From CAVSNH01 sp963729275 (lineage in GTDB: Bacteria; Actinomycetota; Acidimicrobiia; Acidimicrobiales; RAAP-2): DNA of 64,000 nt. The notes under the pieces are model-generated. The model was given only the letters and a program-made list of their open reading frames with translations, made no database searches and was not told the DNA's origin. The stretch's first letter is position 1, and each line of letters begins with the position of its first letter. This document shows positions 32,561-41,573 of this stretch, in pieces. The stretch spans positions 186,001 to 250,000 of the forward strand of contig CAVSNH010000003.1 of NCBI GenBank assembly GCA_963729275.1. Direction: 5' to 3'. Made by a program: the position numbers and the translations under genes.

Positions 32561-34399
32561 CTACGGTCCTTCCGTGGTCGCTCCGGCCGGGACGGTGACC
32601 GACCCCTGGCCGCCGATGGCCCCGCTCGAGGCCGCGGTGGTCGGGGTCGACGTGGTCGGAATCCCGTAGTGGTGGAGGGCGTAGGCCATGATGGTGGCGA
32701 AGACGGGGGCAGCCACGGCCCCACCGTAGATGGGTGTCGGGTGGTTGAGGACGACGATGGCGGACAGGACCGGGTCCTGGGCCGGGGCGAACCCGGCGAA
32801 GGTGCCGACATATCCACCTGGCTCATATCCCGCCTGATTGGGATCGGGGATCTGGGCCGTGCCCGTCTTGCCGGCCACTGTATAGCCGTCGATGGCGGCG
32901 GCCGTTCCCGTCCCCGAGGTGACCACCGACTCGAGCATGGACACGAGCTGGGCGTTGGTCGCCGCGTCGATCACCCGATGGGTGGGCGAGGCCGCGGCCG
33001 GCACCACCGCCCCCGCCGGTGTGACCGTGCCTCGTACCAGCCTCGGGGCCACGAACGTGCCGCCGTTGGCCACCGCGTTGTAGGCGTCGAGCACCTGTTG
33101 AGCGGTCACGGCGTCATCCTGGCCGATCGGCGTCGAGCCGATCGAGGTTTGCGTCCACTGCGACGTTCCGGGAACGAGCCCGGCTGACTCGCCGGGGAAG
33201 TCGAGACCGGTGGGCTTGCCGAACCCCAGGTTGGCGATCTGGTCGAGAAGGCCGGCCTCGCCGAGCTGCTCGGCGACCTCGATGGTGCCGATGTTGGACG
33301 ACTGGGCGAGGATCTGGGTTGCCGTCAGGGTCTCGTTGCCGTGTGCCTCGGCGTCGTGGAAGGTATAGGTGCCCATGGGCAGAGAGGCAGGGACCTTGAC
33401 GGGCGAGCTCGGGTTGATGAGTCCGTCCTGGAGGGCGGCCGAGAAGGTCACCAGCTTGAACACCGAGCCCGGCTCGTAGACCTGGGTCACCGCCGAGTTC
33501 GACGGTGCCTCCTCCACTCCGGACGGCAGGGTGTCGGCCGACGAGACGAGCATCGGCCCCGACGAGTCGCCGGTCGTGGGTTGGGTGCTGGCCGCCGACG
33601 TTCCCGGCGGGCTGGCCACGAGATTGGCCATGGCCAGGACGTCACCCGTCTTCACGTCCATGACGATGGCCGTGCCGCTCGACGCGTGGGCGGCCACCAC
33701 CTCCGCCCCCAGCGCCTGCTCGGCCACGTACTGCACCGACTCGTCCAGGGTGAGCTCGAGGCCGACACCGGGCTTGGCGGCCACGTCGTGCGAGGTGCCC
33801 CCGGGCAGGGCAACGCCGTCGGGCGACTCGAGCAGGCTCTTCGTGCCCGGCCGGCCGGCCAGCAGCGACTGGTACTGGTACTCGAGGCCCGAGGCGCCGT
33901 TCCCGTTGTAGTCGACGGTCCCGATGACCGGTTGGGCGAGCTGGCCGCCGGGCTCGACCCGTTGATTCTCGGGGATCAGGTTGATCCCGGGCAGGTCGAG
34001 CTGGTTCACCTTGTTCGCCACCGCGCTGGAGACCCGGTGGGCCAGGTAGACGAAACCGCTGTGCTCGGTGAGCTCGGAGACCAGCCGGCTGGCGGGAAGG
34101 CCGAGGGCGGGGGCCAGGGCGTCGGCGACGCCCTCGGGGTGGGCGATGATCAGCGGATCGGCCACGACCGTGCTCTTGGTCACGGTCTCAGCCAGCACCT
34201 GCCCGCTGCGGTCGTAGATGCCGCCCCGTACGGCGGGCACCGTCACCTGCTGGGTCAACTCGGAGGCCGACAGGGCGGCGTAGTGCTGGTGCGAGAGCTC
34301 CTGGACGGCCACCAGCCGCCCGGCCATGGCCACGAAGACGATGACGACGATCAGTCGGAGGGCGCGGGCCCGGCGGCCGAGGAGGACGGCGGGGCTCAA
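32561..34399 (-). CDS. ftsI: division-specific transpeptidase FtsI (class B PBP3)
   Basis: Septal peptidoglycan transpeptidase, about 612 aa. One N-terminal membrane segment (LIVVIVFVAMAGRL) precedes the dimerisation domain (VPAVRGGIYDRSG). The transpeptidase domain has the active-site serine in YEPGSVFKLV (about residue 311), SSN in LAQSSNIGT and the KTG box in VAGKTGTAQIP. A Ser/Thr-rich tail ends the protein. It starts with TTG overlapping the ftsL stop (TTGA). It partners FtsW. Confidence 0.95.
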   Translation of the reverse strand: MSPAVLLGRRARALRLIVVIVFVAMAGRLVAVQELSHQHYAALSASELTQQVTVPAVRGGIYDRSGQVLAETVTKSTVVADPLIIAHPEGVADALAPALGLPASRLVSELTEHSGFVYLAHRVSSAVANKVNQLDLPGINLIPENQRVEPGGQLAQPVIGTVDYNGNGASGLEYQYQSLLAGRPGTKSLLESPDGVALPGGTSHDVAAKPGVGLELTLDESVQYVAEQALGAEVVAAHASSGTAIVMDVKTGDVLAMANLVASPPGTSAASTQPTTGDSSGPMLVSSADTLPSGVEEAPSNSAVTQVYEPGSVFKLVTFSAALQDGLINPSSPVKVPASLPMGTYTFHDAEAHGNETLTATQILAQSSNIGTIEVAEQLGEAGLLDQIANLGFGKPTGLDFPGESAGLVPGTSQWTQTSIGSTPIGQDDAVTAQQVLDAYNAVANGGTFVAPRLVRGTVTPAGAVVPAAASPTHRVIDAATNAQLVSMLESVVTSGTGTAAAIDGYTVAGKTGTAQIPDPNQAGYEPGGYVGTFAGFAPAQDPVLSAIVVLNHPTPIYGGAVAAPVFATIMAYALHHYGIPTTSTPTTAASSGAIGGQGSVTVPAGATTEGP

Positions 34400-34878
34400 G
34401 GCGCCGGCGAGCTGGAGGAGCTGGAGGAGCTGGAGGAGCTGGTGCTGGGTGCGGGGAGCGGCACGTTGAGGGGAACGGCCGGCAGGTCCACGATCGAGGT
34501 CGGTGCCACGAGCCCTAGCTGCTCGGCCGTCCGCACGACCACGGGTGGCGAGGCCATGCCGGCCACTGCCACCTGTGCCGCCTTCTCGGTGGCGGTGGCG
34601 CTCGTGATGGCTTGCTGCGTCTGCGTCAAGCGGATCTGTCCCTGGGCGACCACCGCGTCACCCACCACCACGGCAAGCAGGCTGCCCACCACGATCACGC
34701 CACCGGCCAACAATTCGGGGCGGGCCAGGCGACGTGTGCGGCGCCGCCGGCGGGGGGACGGCTCGAACAGGCGGATCGATGGGCGACCCCGCTGATCCGG
34801 CGCCGGCTGAACGTCCGTGCCGCGGTCCGGGCGCCGAGCAGTCGATCGGGCGGCCGAGGGAGCGCTGGGAGGGGGCAT
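34396..34878 (-). CDS. ftsL: FtsL-like division protein
   Basis: Bitopic protein of 160 aa between rsmH and ftsI, assigned mainly on position and topology. A basic Pro/Arg-rich cytoplasmic part precedes one membrane segment (LLAGGVIVVGSLLAVVVGDA). A predicted coiled-coil stretch follows (QGQIRLTQTQQAITSATATE), then VRTAEQLGLVAP, typical of FtsL. The protein ends with about eleven serines encoded by a CTGGAGGAG-type tandem repeat (34405-34443), so its length may vary. ATG 34878 shares a base with the rsmH stop. Confidence 0.85.
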   Translation of the reverse strand: MPPPSAPSAARSTARRPDRGTDVQPAPDQRGRPSIRLFEPSPRRRRRTRRLARPELLAGGVIVVGSLLAVVVGDAVVAQGQIRLTQTQQAITSATATEKAAQVAVAGMASPPVVVRTAEQLGLVAPTSIVDLPAVPLNVPLPAPSTSSSSSSSSSSSPAP

Positions 34879-35867
34879 CAGGCCACCTCGCCGCCGGCCG
34901 AGGCATCCTCGGGAGGCTGGGGCAGGCGCTCGATCACGCGCAGCCGGGCCGACTCGGCCCGCCGGTTGCGCGACACCTCGGCGGCCGATGGCCGCCGCGC
35001 CCCGCGAGTGACCAAGGTGAACTCCGGCACCGCGCCGCACACGCAGGGCAGTCCGGGAGGGCACCGACAGTCGCCGGTGGCCGCCCGGGTGAAGATGGAC
35101 TTGACCAGGCGGTCCTCGCCCGAATGATAGGCCATGACCAGGCACCGGCCGCCCGGCTCGAGGAGGTTGAGGGCGGCGTCCAAGGCCACCCGGAGCTGGT
35201 CGATCTCGTCGTTCACCGCGATCCGGACCGCCTGGAACACCCGGCGGGCAGGGTGGCCGCCGGTCCGTCGGGTGGCGGCCGGGATGGCGGCTCGCACGAT
35301 CTCGGCCAGCTGCCCCGTCGTGGCGATGGGGCGGGCCGCGATCACGGCCCGGGCGATCCGCCGGGCGAACCGGCCCTCCCCGTTCTCGGCGAACAGCTCG
35401 GTGAGGGCGTCCTCGTCGAAGCCGTTGACCACGTCGGCGGCCGTCCGGCCCGACGTCGGGTCCATGCGCATGTCGAGTGGTGCGTCGCGCCGGTAGGAGA
35501 ACCCGCGTTCGGAAATGTCGAGTTGCGGCGACGACACGCCGAGGTCGAAGAGGGCACCAGAGAGCCCCCGACCGGGCTGTCCGAGCCGTCGCTGTTGCTC
35601 GCGGACAGCCGCGGCCAGCTCGTTGAAGGGGCGCTGGCTCACCGAAGCCCTGTCCCCGAAGGGGATGAGTGCGCGGCGAGCCGCGGCCACCGCCTCCGGA
35701 TCGCGGTCGAGCCCGAGCACGGACAAGCGCTCGTGACCTTCGAGGATGGCGGCGGCATGACCACCGGCGCCGACGGTGGCGTCGAGGACCAGGCCGGGTG
35801 GCACCGGCCCGAGCAGGTCGACGACCTCGTCGACCATCACCGGCTCGTGGCGGAAGCCCTGGCTCAT
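34878..35867 (-). CDS. rsmH: 16S rRNA m4C1402 methyltransferase RsmH (MraW)
   Basis: SAM-dependent rRNA methyltransferase, 329 aa from ATG 35867, which follows GGGGGA. The family start is QGFRHEPVMVDEVVDLL. SAM-binding DATVGAGGHAAAIL and LGLDRDPEAV follow, then LFDLGVSSPQLD, FQAVRIAVNDE and MAYHSGEDRLVK. The frame stays open far upstream, and a GTG at 36284 overlapping the mraZ stop (GTGA) is in frame; using it would add 139 Pro/Arg/Gly-rich residues. I prefer the family-length start. Confidence 0.93.
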   Translation of the reverse strand: MSQGFRHEPVMVDEVVDLLGPVPPGLVLDATVGAGGHAAAILEGHERLSVLGLDRDPEAVAAARRALIPFGDRASVSQRPFNELAAAVREQQRRLGQPGRGLSGALFDLGVSSPQLDISERGFSYRRDAPLDMRMDPTSGRTAADVVNGFDEDALTELFAENGEGRFARRIARAVIAARPIATTGQLAEIVRAAIPAATRRTGGHPARRVFQAVRIAVNDEIDQLRVALDAALNLLEPGGRCLVMAYHSGEDRLVKSIFTRAATGDCRCPPGLPCVCGAVPEFTLVTRGARRPSAAEVSRNRRAESARLRVIERLPQPPEDASAGGEVA

Positions 35868-36280
35868 CCGCAGTCCCCCGATCGGCTCAATGCCTGCGGG
35901 TGGAGCGCCGCGACGATCCGTCTGGAAGTAAGTGGAGGAGGGGCCTTCCAGAGGTCCGATCGGGGGACTGCGCATGGGCCAGACGCGTTCGATGTGCACG
36001 TCGTGCCGGGCGGCGGCGGCGCGACCCGACTCGAGAGGGGTAGGACGGCGGGGACCTCCACCACCACCTCGGCCACCCGGGCGGGGCGGCTCCGCGGATG
36101 GCGCCTCGGCGCCCGCCCCGGTGGCGGCTCGCACGATGTGGGGGGGCGGCCCCTGGACGGAGGGGTGATCACTGTGCACAATGGAAGCCGACGGCGCATG
36201 GGGTTGGGCCCCGAGGGTCGTCGGCCTCCCTGTCGGAACGTCACCGTCGGTCGTGACGAGGTGCAAGCCGATGTCATTCC
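35868..36280. other. 413-base interval between mraZ and rsmH
   Basis: These two genes usually nearly touch, so the length is unusual. On the minus strand the rsmH frame is open throughout and could be a disordered N-terminal extension. The predicted residues are Pro, Arg and Gly rich with no recognisable domain. I see no RNA gene, clear promoter or repeat. Confidence 0.5.
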
Positions 36281-36700
36281 TCACCCGTCGTCTCCCTGGG
36301 TCAGCCGGTCGCCTTGTGGCGCCACCTTCTCGGTCCAGGCCGTCCCGTTCCAGAGCTCGACCCGGTCGATCGCTCCCACCACCAGGACCTCCCCCTCGAG
36401 GCTGGCGTACTCCCGCAGTTGCTGGGGAATGGCCATCCGGCCCTGTCGATCGATATCCAGCTCGTGGGAGCTGGCGGCCCACATTCGGGACATGTTGCGG
36501 TCGTCCCGGCCCGAGCTGGCCCGATCCAGCCAGGTCTGGCTCTGAACTTCGAATTGGTCGGGCGTCCACAGGGCCAGGCACCCGTCCTGGTAGGCGGACA
36601 GGAAGCCCCCGTGCTCGAAGGGTCCCCGGAACTTGGCCGGCAGGATCACCCTGCCCTTGTCGTCGAGCGAGTGCTCGTACCTGCCGTAGAACCGGGACAT
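36281..36700 (-). CDS. mraZ: transcriptional regulator / cell division protein MraZ
   Basis: AbrB-fold DNA-binding protein that controls the division and wall cluster, 139 aa. Two SpoVT/AbrB-like halves are visible: FYGRYEHSLDDKGRVILPAK and ELDIDRQGRMAIPQQLREYA, each with the DxxGR motif. It is the first gene of the long minus-strand cluster. Direct repeats resembling known MraZ boxes lie 56-82 bases upstream, suggesting autoregulation. Confidence 0.95.
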   Translation of the reverse strand: MSRFYGRYEHSLDDKGRVILPAKFRGPFEHGGFLSAYQDGCLALWTPDQFEVQSQTWLDRASSGRDDRNMSRMWAASSHELDIDRQGRMAIPQQLREYASLEGEVLVVGAIDRVELWNGTAWTEKVAPQGDRLTQGDDG

Positions 36701-36755
36701 CGGTGATCGCTCCCACTTCGCTCCCCACCGTGCTCAGGAGAGGCCCGCCCTTCCT

Positions 36756-36782
36756 CCCTTTCACACCACTTTGCGCCACTTT
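36756..36782 (-). promoter_or_regulatory. candidate MraZ binding boxes upstream of mraZ
   Basis: Read on the minus strand, AAAGTGG occurs at 36782-36776 and again exactly 10 bases later at 36772-36766, followed by a degenerate AAAGGG near 36761. This matches the AAAGTGK-N3 tandem boxes described for MraZ in mollicutes. The remaining gap up to 36994 holds nothing else I can name. Confidence 0.6.
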
Positions 36783-36994
36783 ACGCCCCTCGGCTCCACT
36801 GGTCAACACTTCGTCACCCCTGCCTTCCAACGGCCGCCCTTTGACGTCCTGAAGGGGTCCGCCGGATGGGTGGGCGACGACGTCGACACCCCGTCGCCGC
36901 CGGCCGCCCGCGTCGGCCATTCGGGTGGAGCGGCGCGCCGCGACCACGACGGGCAGCTCGTCAGGGAAAGTTCAGCGAGAGCGCCGGGAAAGGC

Positions 36995-37717
36995 TCAGGG
37001 CAACGCGTCGAGGAAGATGTGGGCGGCGCCACCGAGCACCGAGGCGTCCGCCTCACCGAGCACGTCGTTCAGACCAACGGCGGCCGGTGTGAGCTCGTCG
37101 ACGGCACTACGAGCGTCGGCCGGGCTCAACGACAGCAAGGCCACCAGTGCGCCCGGGTCCCACGTGCCGAGACACGCGCCGTGGAACCACGCGCCGGCTC
37201 GCACTCGCCGTTGCGCGAGCCCCACGATCTTCCGCCCGTCGTCGATCATGACCTCACCGCTCGAGACAGTACCGAAGCACGCGCACGCAGATGTACGCGT
37301 ACCGCCGCTCGTCGGACGAGGCGCGACCGCCAGGCCCGACACGCCCATACGGCCGAGGGCTTCGGCCCAGGTGCGACCGAGCCAAAAGAAGGCGCGACCG
37401 ACGTCGACGTCGAAGAGGGGATCACCGGTCGGCACCCAGACGTCGACCCACAACGGATCGCTGGGAACGACGAGCACCGCGCCCCCACCGGACCGGCGGC
37501 GCGTCACCTCGACGCCGGCACGGGCAGCCCGCTCGCCATCGACGAGAGAGTACGGCTGCGTCGAGCCGAGCACCAGTGCCGGTCTCCGGGGCCGACACAG
37601 GGCAACGGCGCGGTGGGTCGGTTGCTCCTCGACCGAGGGCCACCCGGCGTGCAGCTCGGCGGCCGTCCCCGTGCGGCGTTCCACTCTCCAGCCGCCCGGC
37701 CGGGCGGCCCCGGTCAA
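36995..37717 (-). CDS. lipoate/biotin protein ligase family protein
   Basis: About 240 aa of the LplA/LipB/BirA fold. Substrate-binding motifs are VTRRRSGGGAVLV and the lysine-containing GRKIVGLAQRRVRAGAWFHG. It lacks the separate C-terminal LplA domain, as in many short actinobacterial members. TTG 37717 overlaps the HNH gene stop (TTGA); no other start gives a complete fold. The acceptor could be lipoyl-domain proteins, but scavenging versus transfer cannot be decided from sequence. Confidence 0.82.
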   Translation of the reverse strand: MTGAARPGGWRVERRTGTAAELHAGWPSVEEQPTHRAVALCRPRRPALVLGSTQPYSLVDGERAARAGVEVTRRRSGGGAVLVVPSDPLWVDVWVPTGDPLFDVDVGRAFFWLGRTWAEALGRMGVSGLAVAPRPTSGGTRTSACACFGTVSSGEVMIDDGRKIVGLAQRRVRAGAWFHGACLGTWDPGALVALLSLSPADARSAVDELTPAAVGLNDVLGEADASVLGGAAHIFLDALP

Positions 37718-38343
37718 GCTGTCAGGCGCCCGAGGTCGGCGGCCGCTGGCGCCGCGGCCGGGGCCACACCGAGGTAGGAGTTCCAGTCGTCGCTGGCCCC
37801 GCCACAAAGGGCCAACAGCTGGACCCGGTGTCGGGGAGCCACCGGTGTCGAGCGCAGCAACATCCCCACCTCGTGTGGGAGGCGGTCTTCCTTGCGAGTG
37901 TTGCACCGGCGGCAGGCGGCGACCACGTTCTCCCACGTGTGCTGTCCCCCGCGGCTGCGTGGGATCACATGGTCGAGGTTCTCGGCCGCCGAGCCGCAGT
38001 ACTGGCAGCGCGAGCCGTCGCGGGCGAAGACCGTCCGTCGGTTGACGGCCACCCGATAGTGACGCGGGATGTGCACGTAGCGAACTAGACGGACGACCGA
38101 CGGCTCGGGCACGCTGAATCGCTCGGACCGGAAGACGCGATCGGTGACGTGAACGAGCTCCGCCTTGGTGTCAAGGACGAGCAGCACGGCCCGCTTGGAC
38201 GAGACGATCCCGAGCGGCTCGAACGTGGCGTTGAGGACGAGGGCGCGCCGGGTGGCGGCGGTGGGCGACAACCGGGGCGGTCCGCGGCCGTCGGCCCGCT
38301 CGTCATGGTGCGACCGGCCCCCCGCTTTAACCCGTCGCTCCAT
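37714..38343 (-). CDS. HNH endonuclease family protein
   Basis: 209 aa. An N-terminal part (ALVLNATFEPLGIVSSKRAV) typical of a widespread actinobacterial HNH family precedes the nuclease motif. CQYCGSAAENLDHVIPRSRGG and NVVAACRRCNTRKEDR are its key pieces, with the two CxxC zinc pairs and the central His. The function of this chromosomal family is unknown; it is not linked to a toxin or restriction cassette here. It is coupled to the lipoate ligase-like gene by a TTGA overlap. Confidence 0.88.
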   Translation of the reverse strand: MERRVKAGGRSHHDERADGRGPPRLSPTAATRRALVLNATFEPLGIVSSKRAVLLVLDTKAELVHVTDRVFRSERFSVPEPSVVRLVRYVHIPRHYRVAVNRRTVFARDGSRCQYCGSAAENLDHVIPRSRGGQHTWENVVAACRRCNTRKEDRLPHEVGMLLRSTPVAPRHRVQLLALCGGASDDWNSYLGVAPAAAPAAADLGRLTA

Positions 38344-38354
38344 GCCCAGCGAAA

Positions 38355-38714
38355 TTAGCCGTCTCCGCCCTCGAGTCGGCGGCTGTAGTCCCCCGGCGCC
38401 GCCGGTGGGCTTCGGCGGACGGCCGCCACCGCCCGGCACCACTCGAGGTAGTCGAGGGCGTCGGTCGGCGTCGGTCGGGCCTCGGGGTCCCCGTAGGCGG
38501 TGATCATCCGGAACCGCCACAGGTCGGCGGCGGGCACCGGCAGCCAGGGGGACTTCCGCCACCAGCCGGGAGGGGCGAACCGGCGCACGGCCGCCAGCGC
38601 CGTCCACCACAGGTCGGGCCGGGTGATCACGGCCATGACGACCCGGCCATCGACACCGCGCACGCGGCGACGGCGACGCGTCGAGCCTGCCCCATCGCGC
38701 CGGTCCGCGGTCAT
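38355..38714 (-). CDS. small conserved hypothetical protein
   Basis: 119 aa starting at ATG 38714, which overlaps the ROK kinase stop as ATGA. A basic N-terminus precedes a Trp/Pro-rich core: RPDLWWTALAAVRRFAPP, WWRKSPWLPVP and LWRFRMITAYGD, then DALDYLEWCRAV. I have seen similar short proteins in many actinobacteria without an assigned role. No signal peptide or membrane segment is apparent. Confidence 0.72.
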   Translation of the reverse strand: MTADRRDGAGSTRRRRRVRGVDGRVVMAVITRPDLWWTALAAVRRFAPPGWWRKSPWLPVPAADLWRFRMITAYGDPEARPTPTDALDYLEWCRAVAAVRRSPPAAPGDYSRRLEGGDG

Positions 38715-39586
38715 GGCGTAGTGCCGGCCAGCAATCGACGACCGACGGCGGCGGCACCGAGAAGCGGGCCGGCCGCGCCCAGGCCGGCGGGCACGATGCA
38801 CGTCGGCCGGGTGAAGTCGAGGCCGCAGCGTTCGTCGATCTCGCGCTGGGCGGCGTCGAAGAAGACGGCGCCGTAGCCGAGCGCCACTGACCCGGCCACC
38901 ACCGCCAGTTGAAGGTCGAGCAGTGCCGCCACCGAGGCGACGGCCCGTCCGACGAGCGTTCCCGTCCGCCACCGAACGGCCGGTGGTGCCTCGGCCGCGG
39001 GATGTCCGGTCACCGCCGCGATCGAGAGCCCCGACGCTTCGGCTTCGAGACAGCCGCGTCCGCCGCACGCGCATGGCCGCCCGTCCGGCTCGACCACCAT
39101 GTGGCCGATGTGGCCGGCGTTCCCATCGTGCCCGTCGAGCAATCGACCACCCAACACGATGCCACCACCCACGCCGGTGGACACCACCATGGCCAGATAG
39201 TCATCGACACCGCGGGCCGCGCCCAACCAGCCCTCGCCGAGAGCCAGCGCCTTGGCGTCGTTGTCCACCGCCACCGGGAGACCGATGGCAGCAGCGAGGC
39301 GGGCACGGAGCGGGAAGTCGCGCCAGGCGCCGATGTTGAGAGGTGACACCGTCTCGCCACCGCCGCGCATCGGGCCACCGCATCCGACTCCGCAGACCAC
39401 CGGACGACGGGGGGCGGCGTCGAGCACCTCACCCACCACCTCGCCGAGAGCATGGAAGACCCGCTCTCCGTCCTCCGACGCCGGCGTGGCCCGGGCCGAA
39501 TGGTGGGACAGGTTGCCCTCGGCATCGACCAGGGCGGCAGCCATCTTGGTGCCGCCGATGTCCACGGCCAGTACGGGAGCGTCCAC
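38711..39586 (-). CDS. ROK family sugar kinase (glucokinase-like)
   Basis: ATP-dependent sugar kinase, about 291 aa. The phosphate loop is LAVDIGGTKMAAALVD. The catalytic aspartate lies in PVAVDNDAKALALGE. STGVGGGIVLGG follows, then the ROK zinc site GHIGHMVV with CACGGRGCLEAEASG. These support glucokinase or N-acylmannosamine-kinase-like activity; glucose is the commonest substrate but unproven here. GTG 39586 is chosen; TTG 39607 would add seven residues. Confidence 0.88.
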   Translation of the reverse strand: MDAPVLAVDIGGTKMAAALVDAEGNLSHHSARATPASEDGERVFHALGEVVGEVLDAAPRRPVVCGVGCGGPMRGGGETVSPLNIGAWRDFPLRARLAAAIGLPVAVDNDAKALALGEGWLGAARGVDDYLAMVVSTGVGGGIVLGGRLLDGHDGNAGHIGHMVVEPDGRPCACGGRGCLEAEASGLSIAAVTGHPAAEAPPAVRWRTGTLVGRAVASVAALLDLQLAVVAGSVALGYGAVFFDAAQREIDERCGLDFTRPTCIVPAGLGAAGPLLGAAAVGRRLLAGTTP

Positions 39587-39644
39587 CTGTCCGCCGGCTC
39601 GGCTCAACTGGCTCTGCGCCGCTCCGGCCAGGCCGGCTCGGCCG

Positions 39645-40019
39645 TCAGTCGTCTCGGTGGAAACGGCCCCGGAACCAGTCCCGGGCCTCGTGGGGGGCGT
39701 TGTTGATGTTGCGGCTGTGGAGGGACCGGGAGAGGTCGTCGATCCCCGCCTTCCCCATGCGCCGCGCGTTGTTGGCGAAGACGACGCCCGAGAGGAACAT
39801 CACCACCACACCCAGGAAGCCGAGAGCCAGCGTCGATGCGAAGGTGAAGAACATGAACACGAGGGCGGCGACGAAGACCAGCGCCGACCAGATGCAGTAG
39901 CGACCGGCATGGCGATAGACCGTCTCCGAGCGCACCCGCTCGGCGAAGTCGGGGTCCTCTTGATAGAGGGACTGCTCGAGCTCGTGAAGGATCCGTTGCT
40001 CGTGTTCAGACAGCGGCAC
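39645..40019 (-). CDS. DUF3040 membrane protein
   Basis: 124 aa, starting MPLSEHEQRILHELEQSLYQ, the signature N-terminus of DUF3040. Two adjacent membrane segments (WSALVFVAALVFMFFTFA and LGFLGVVVMFLSGVVFA) are followed by a charged tail. In many actinobacteria a DUF3040 gene lies near dinB, as here. The role is unknown. A gap of 138 bases to dinB shows no feature. Confidence 0.88.
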   Translation of the reverse strand: MPLSEHEQRILHELEQSLYQEDPDFAERVRSETVYRHAGRYCIWSALVFVAALVFMFFTFASTLALGFLGVVVMFLSGVVFANNARRMGKAGIDDLSRSLHSRNINNAPHEARDWFRGRFHRDD

Positions 40020-40157
40020 CCGCTTGCGCCCTTCGCTCGCCGCCCACTCCCCCGGAGATCGCCGAACTCATCCTCGTGGAACCTCCACCCAACGACAGTG
40101 CCTCGGGTCGTCCCAAGAGGACGAAACCGGTCCGTGGCCCCCGTTGGAGTCAGCATA

Positions 40158-41573
40158 TTACAGGGCGTCCTCTCGTCCGTCAGCGCGTTCCGGTGCACCG
40201 GATGCGCTCGGCCCCCAGGGAGCGTCGCCGCGGCGACGCAGTGCGAGGCCACCGGCCGTCACCTGCGAGGCCGGGCCGACCGAGGCCCCGCCGTAGCGGG
40301 CCCGGATGGTATCGATGGCCGCGGCCACGGCCTGCCACGAGCGTTGTAAGTGCTCGGCCTCCTCGTCGGTCGGGAGCCCCAGCCGGCGGGCGCCGGCCGG
40401 CGCCCCGCCGGCCGAGCCCTCTGCTTCGAGGTCGAAGGCGAGCTGCAGGCCGCCGTCGACCGGCCCGAGCCCGGACAGGCTCACGCCGAGTAGCCGTACG
40501 CCGAGTGGCCGCTCGATCGACTCGAGGAGGGCGATGGCCACCGCTCCGATGGCCTGCTCCGTGTCCACCGGGACGCCCAGTGAATGCGAGCGCGTGGATT
40601 GCGAGAAGTCGGAGAGGCGCGCCTTCACGGTCACCGTCCTGGCTCGGAGCCCGGCGCCGCGGAGCAGTGAGGCGGAGGCCTCGACCATCCGGAGGAGCCG
40701 CGCCCGGAGGTCGGCCGCATCCCAGAGGTCGGTGGCAAAGGTCTCCTCGTGGCCGATCGACTTCTGCGCCTGATCGGGCACGACCAGGCGGTCGTCGCGA
40801 CCATCGGCCATGGCCGCCAGCTGGCCACCCGCGGCCCTCCCCACGGCCCGCTCGAGAGTGCCGGCCGGAAGATCGGCCAAGTTGCCGACGGTTTGCACGC
40901 CAAGCTCGTGCAGGCGCCGGGCGGTGGCCGGCCCTACACCGGGAAGGGCCCGTACCGGCAAGGGACGGAGGAACGACGGCTCGTCCCGGCGACTGACCAT
41001 CACGACGCCCGCTCCCGGCTCGATGCCGGTGCGCGACGCCTGGGGCTTGGCCGCCTTGGACGCCAGCTTGGCCACCAGCTTGGTTGCGCCCACCCCCACC
41101 GAGCAGGTCAGGCGCAACTCGTCCTGGACCCGTCGCCGAATGCCATTGGCGATGTCGGCGCCGTCACCTGCCCTGCGTCGGGCGCCGGTGACGTCGAGGT
41201 AGGCCTCGTCGAGGGAGATGCCTTCCACCAACGGAGTCACCGACCGGAGGATGGCGTGCAGCTCACCGCTCACCTCGACGTAGCGGTGATAGTGACCCCC
41301 GATGAAGACGGCCGACGGGCAGCGTCGGCGGGCCTCCGCTGACGACATGGCCGAGTGGACACCGAACCTCCGGGCCTCGTACGTGCAGGCGGCGACGACC
41401 CCACGTCGGCCGTTGCCGCCGACGATGACCGGCTTGCCGGCGAGCGACGGGTCGTCACGAACCTCGACCGAGGCGAAGAAGGCATCCATGTCCACGTGCA
41501 GGATGACCGGCTCGTCGGCCGGCACCTCACCGGGAAATGGCTGACCCGATTCCGGCCCTGCCGGCTCATCCAC
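40158..41573 (-). CDS. dinB: DNA polymerase IV (Y family)
   Basis: Translesion polymerase, about 471 aa. Catalytic residues sit in HVDMDAFFASVEV and ISLDEAYLDVTGARR. YEARRFGVHSAM and CSVGVGATKLVAKLASK follow in the palm and fingers. The thumb has ALPGVGPATARRL, and the little-finger domain reaches about residue 350. An extra C-terminal tail of about 100 residues is Gly/Ala/Arg rich. GTG 41573 overlaps the upstream gene by eight bases, so dinB is probably read from the LexA-controlled LysM promoter through nrdR and the PIG-L gene. Confidence 0.92.
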   Translation of the reverse strand: MDEPAGPESGQPFPGEVPADEPVILHVDMDAFFASVEVRDDPSLAGKPVIVGGNGRRGVVAACTYEARRFGVHSAMSSAEARRRCPSAVFIGGHYHRYVEVSGELHAILRSVTPLVEGISLDEAYLDVTGARRRAGDGADIANGIRRRVQDELRLTCSVGVGATKLVAKLASKAAKPQASRTGIEPGAGVVMVSRRDEPSFLRPLPVRALPGVGPATARRLHELGVQTVGNLADLPAGTLERAVGRAAGGQLAAMADGRDDRLVVPDQAQKSIGHEETFATDLWDAADLRARLLRMVEASASLLRGAGLRARTVTVKARLSDFSQSTRSHSLGVPVDTEQAIGAVAIALLESIERPLGVRLLGVSLSGLGPVDGGLQLAFDLEAEGSAGGAPAGARRLGLPTDEEAEHLQRSWQAVAAAIDTIRARYGGASVGPASQVTAGGLALRRRGDAPWGPSASGAPERADGREDAL

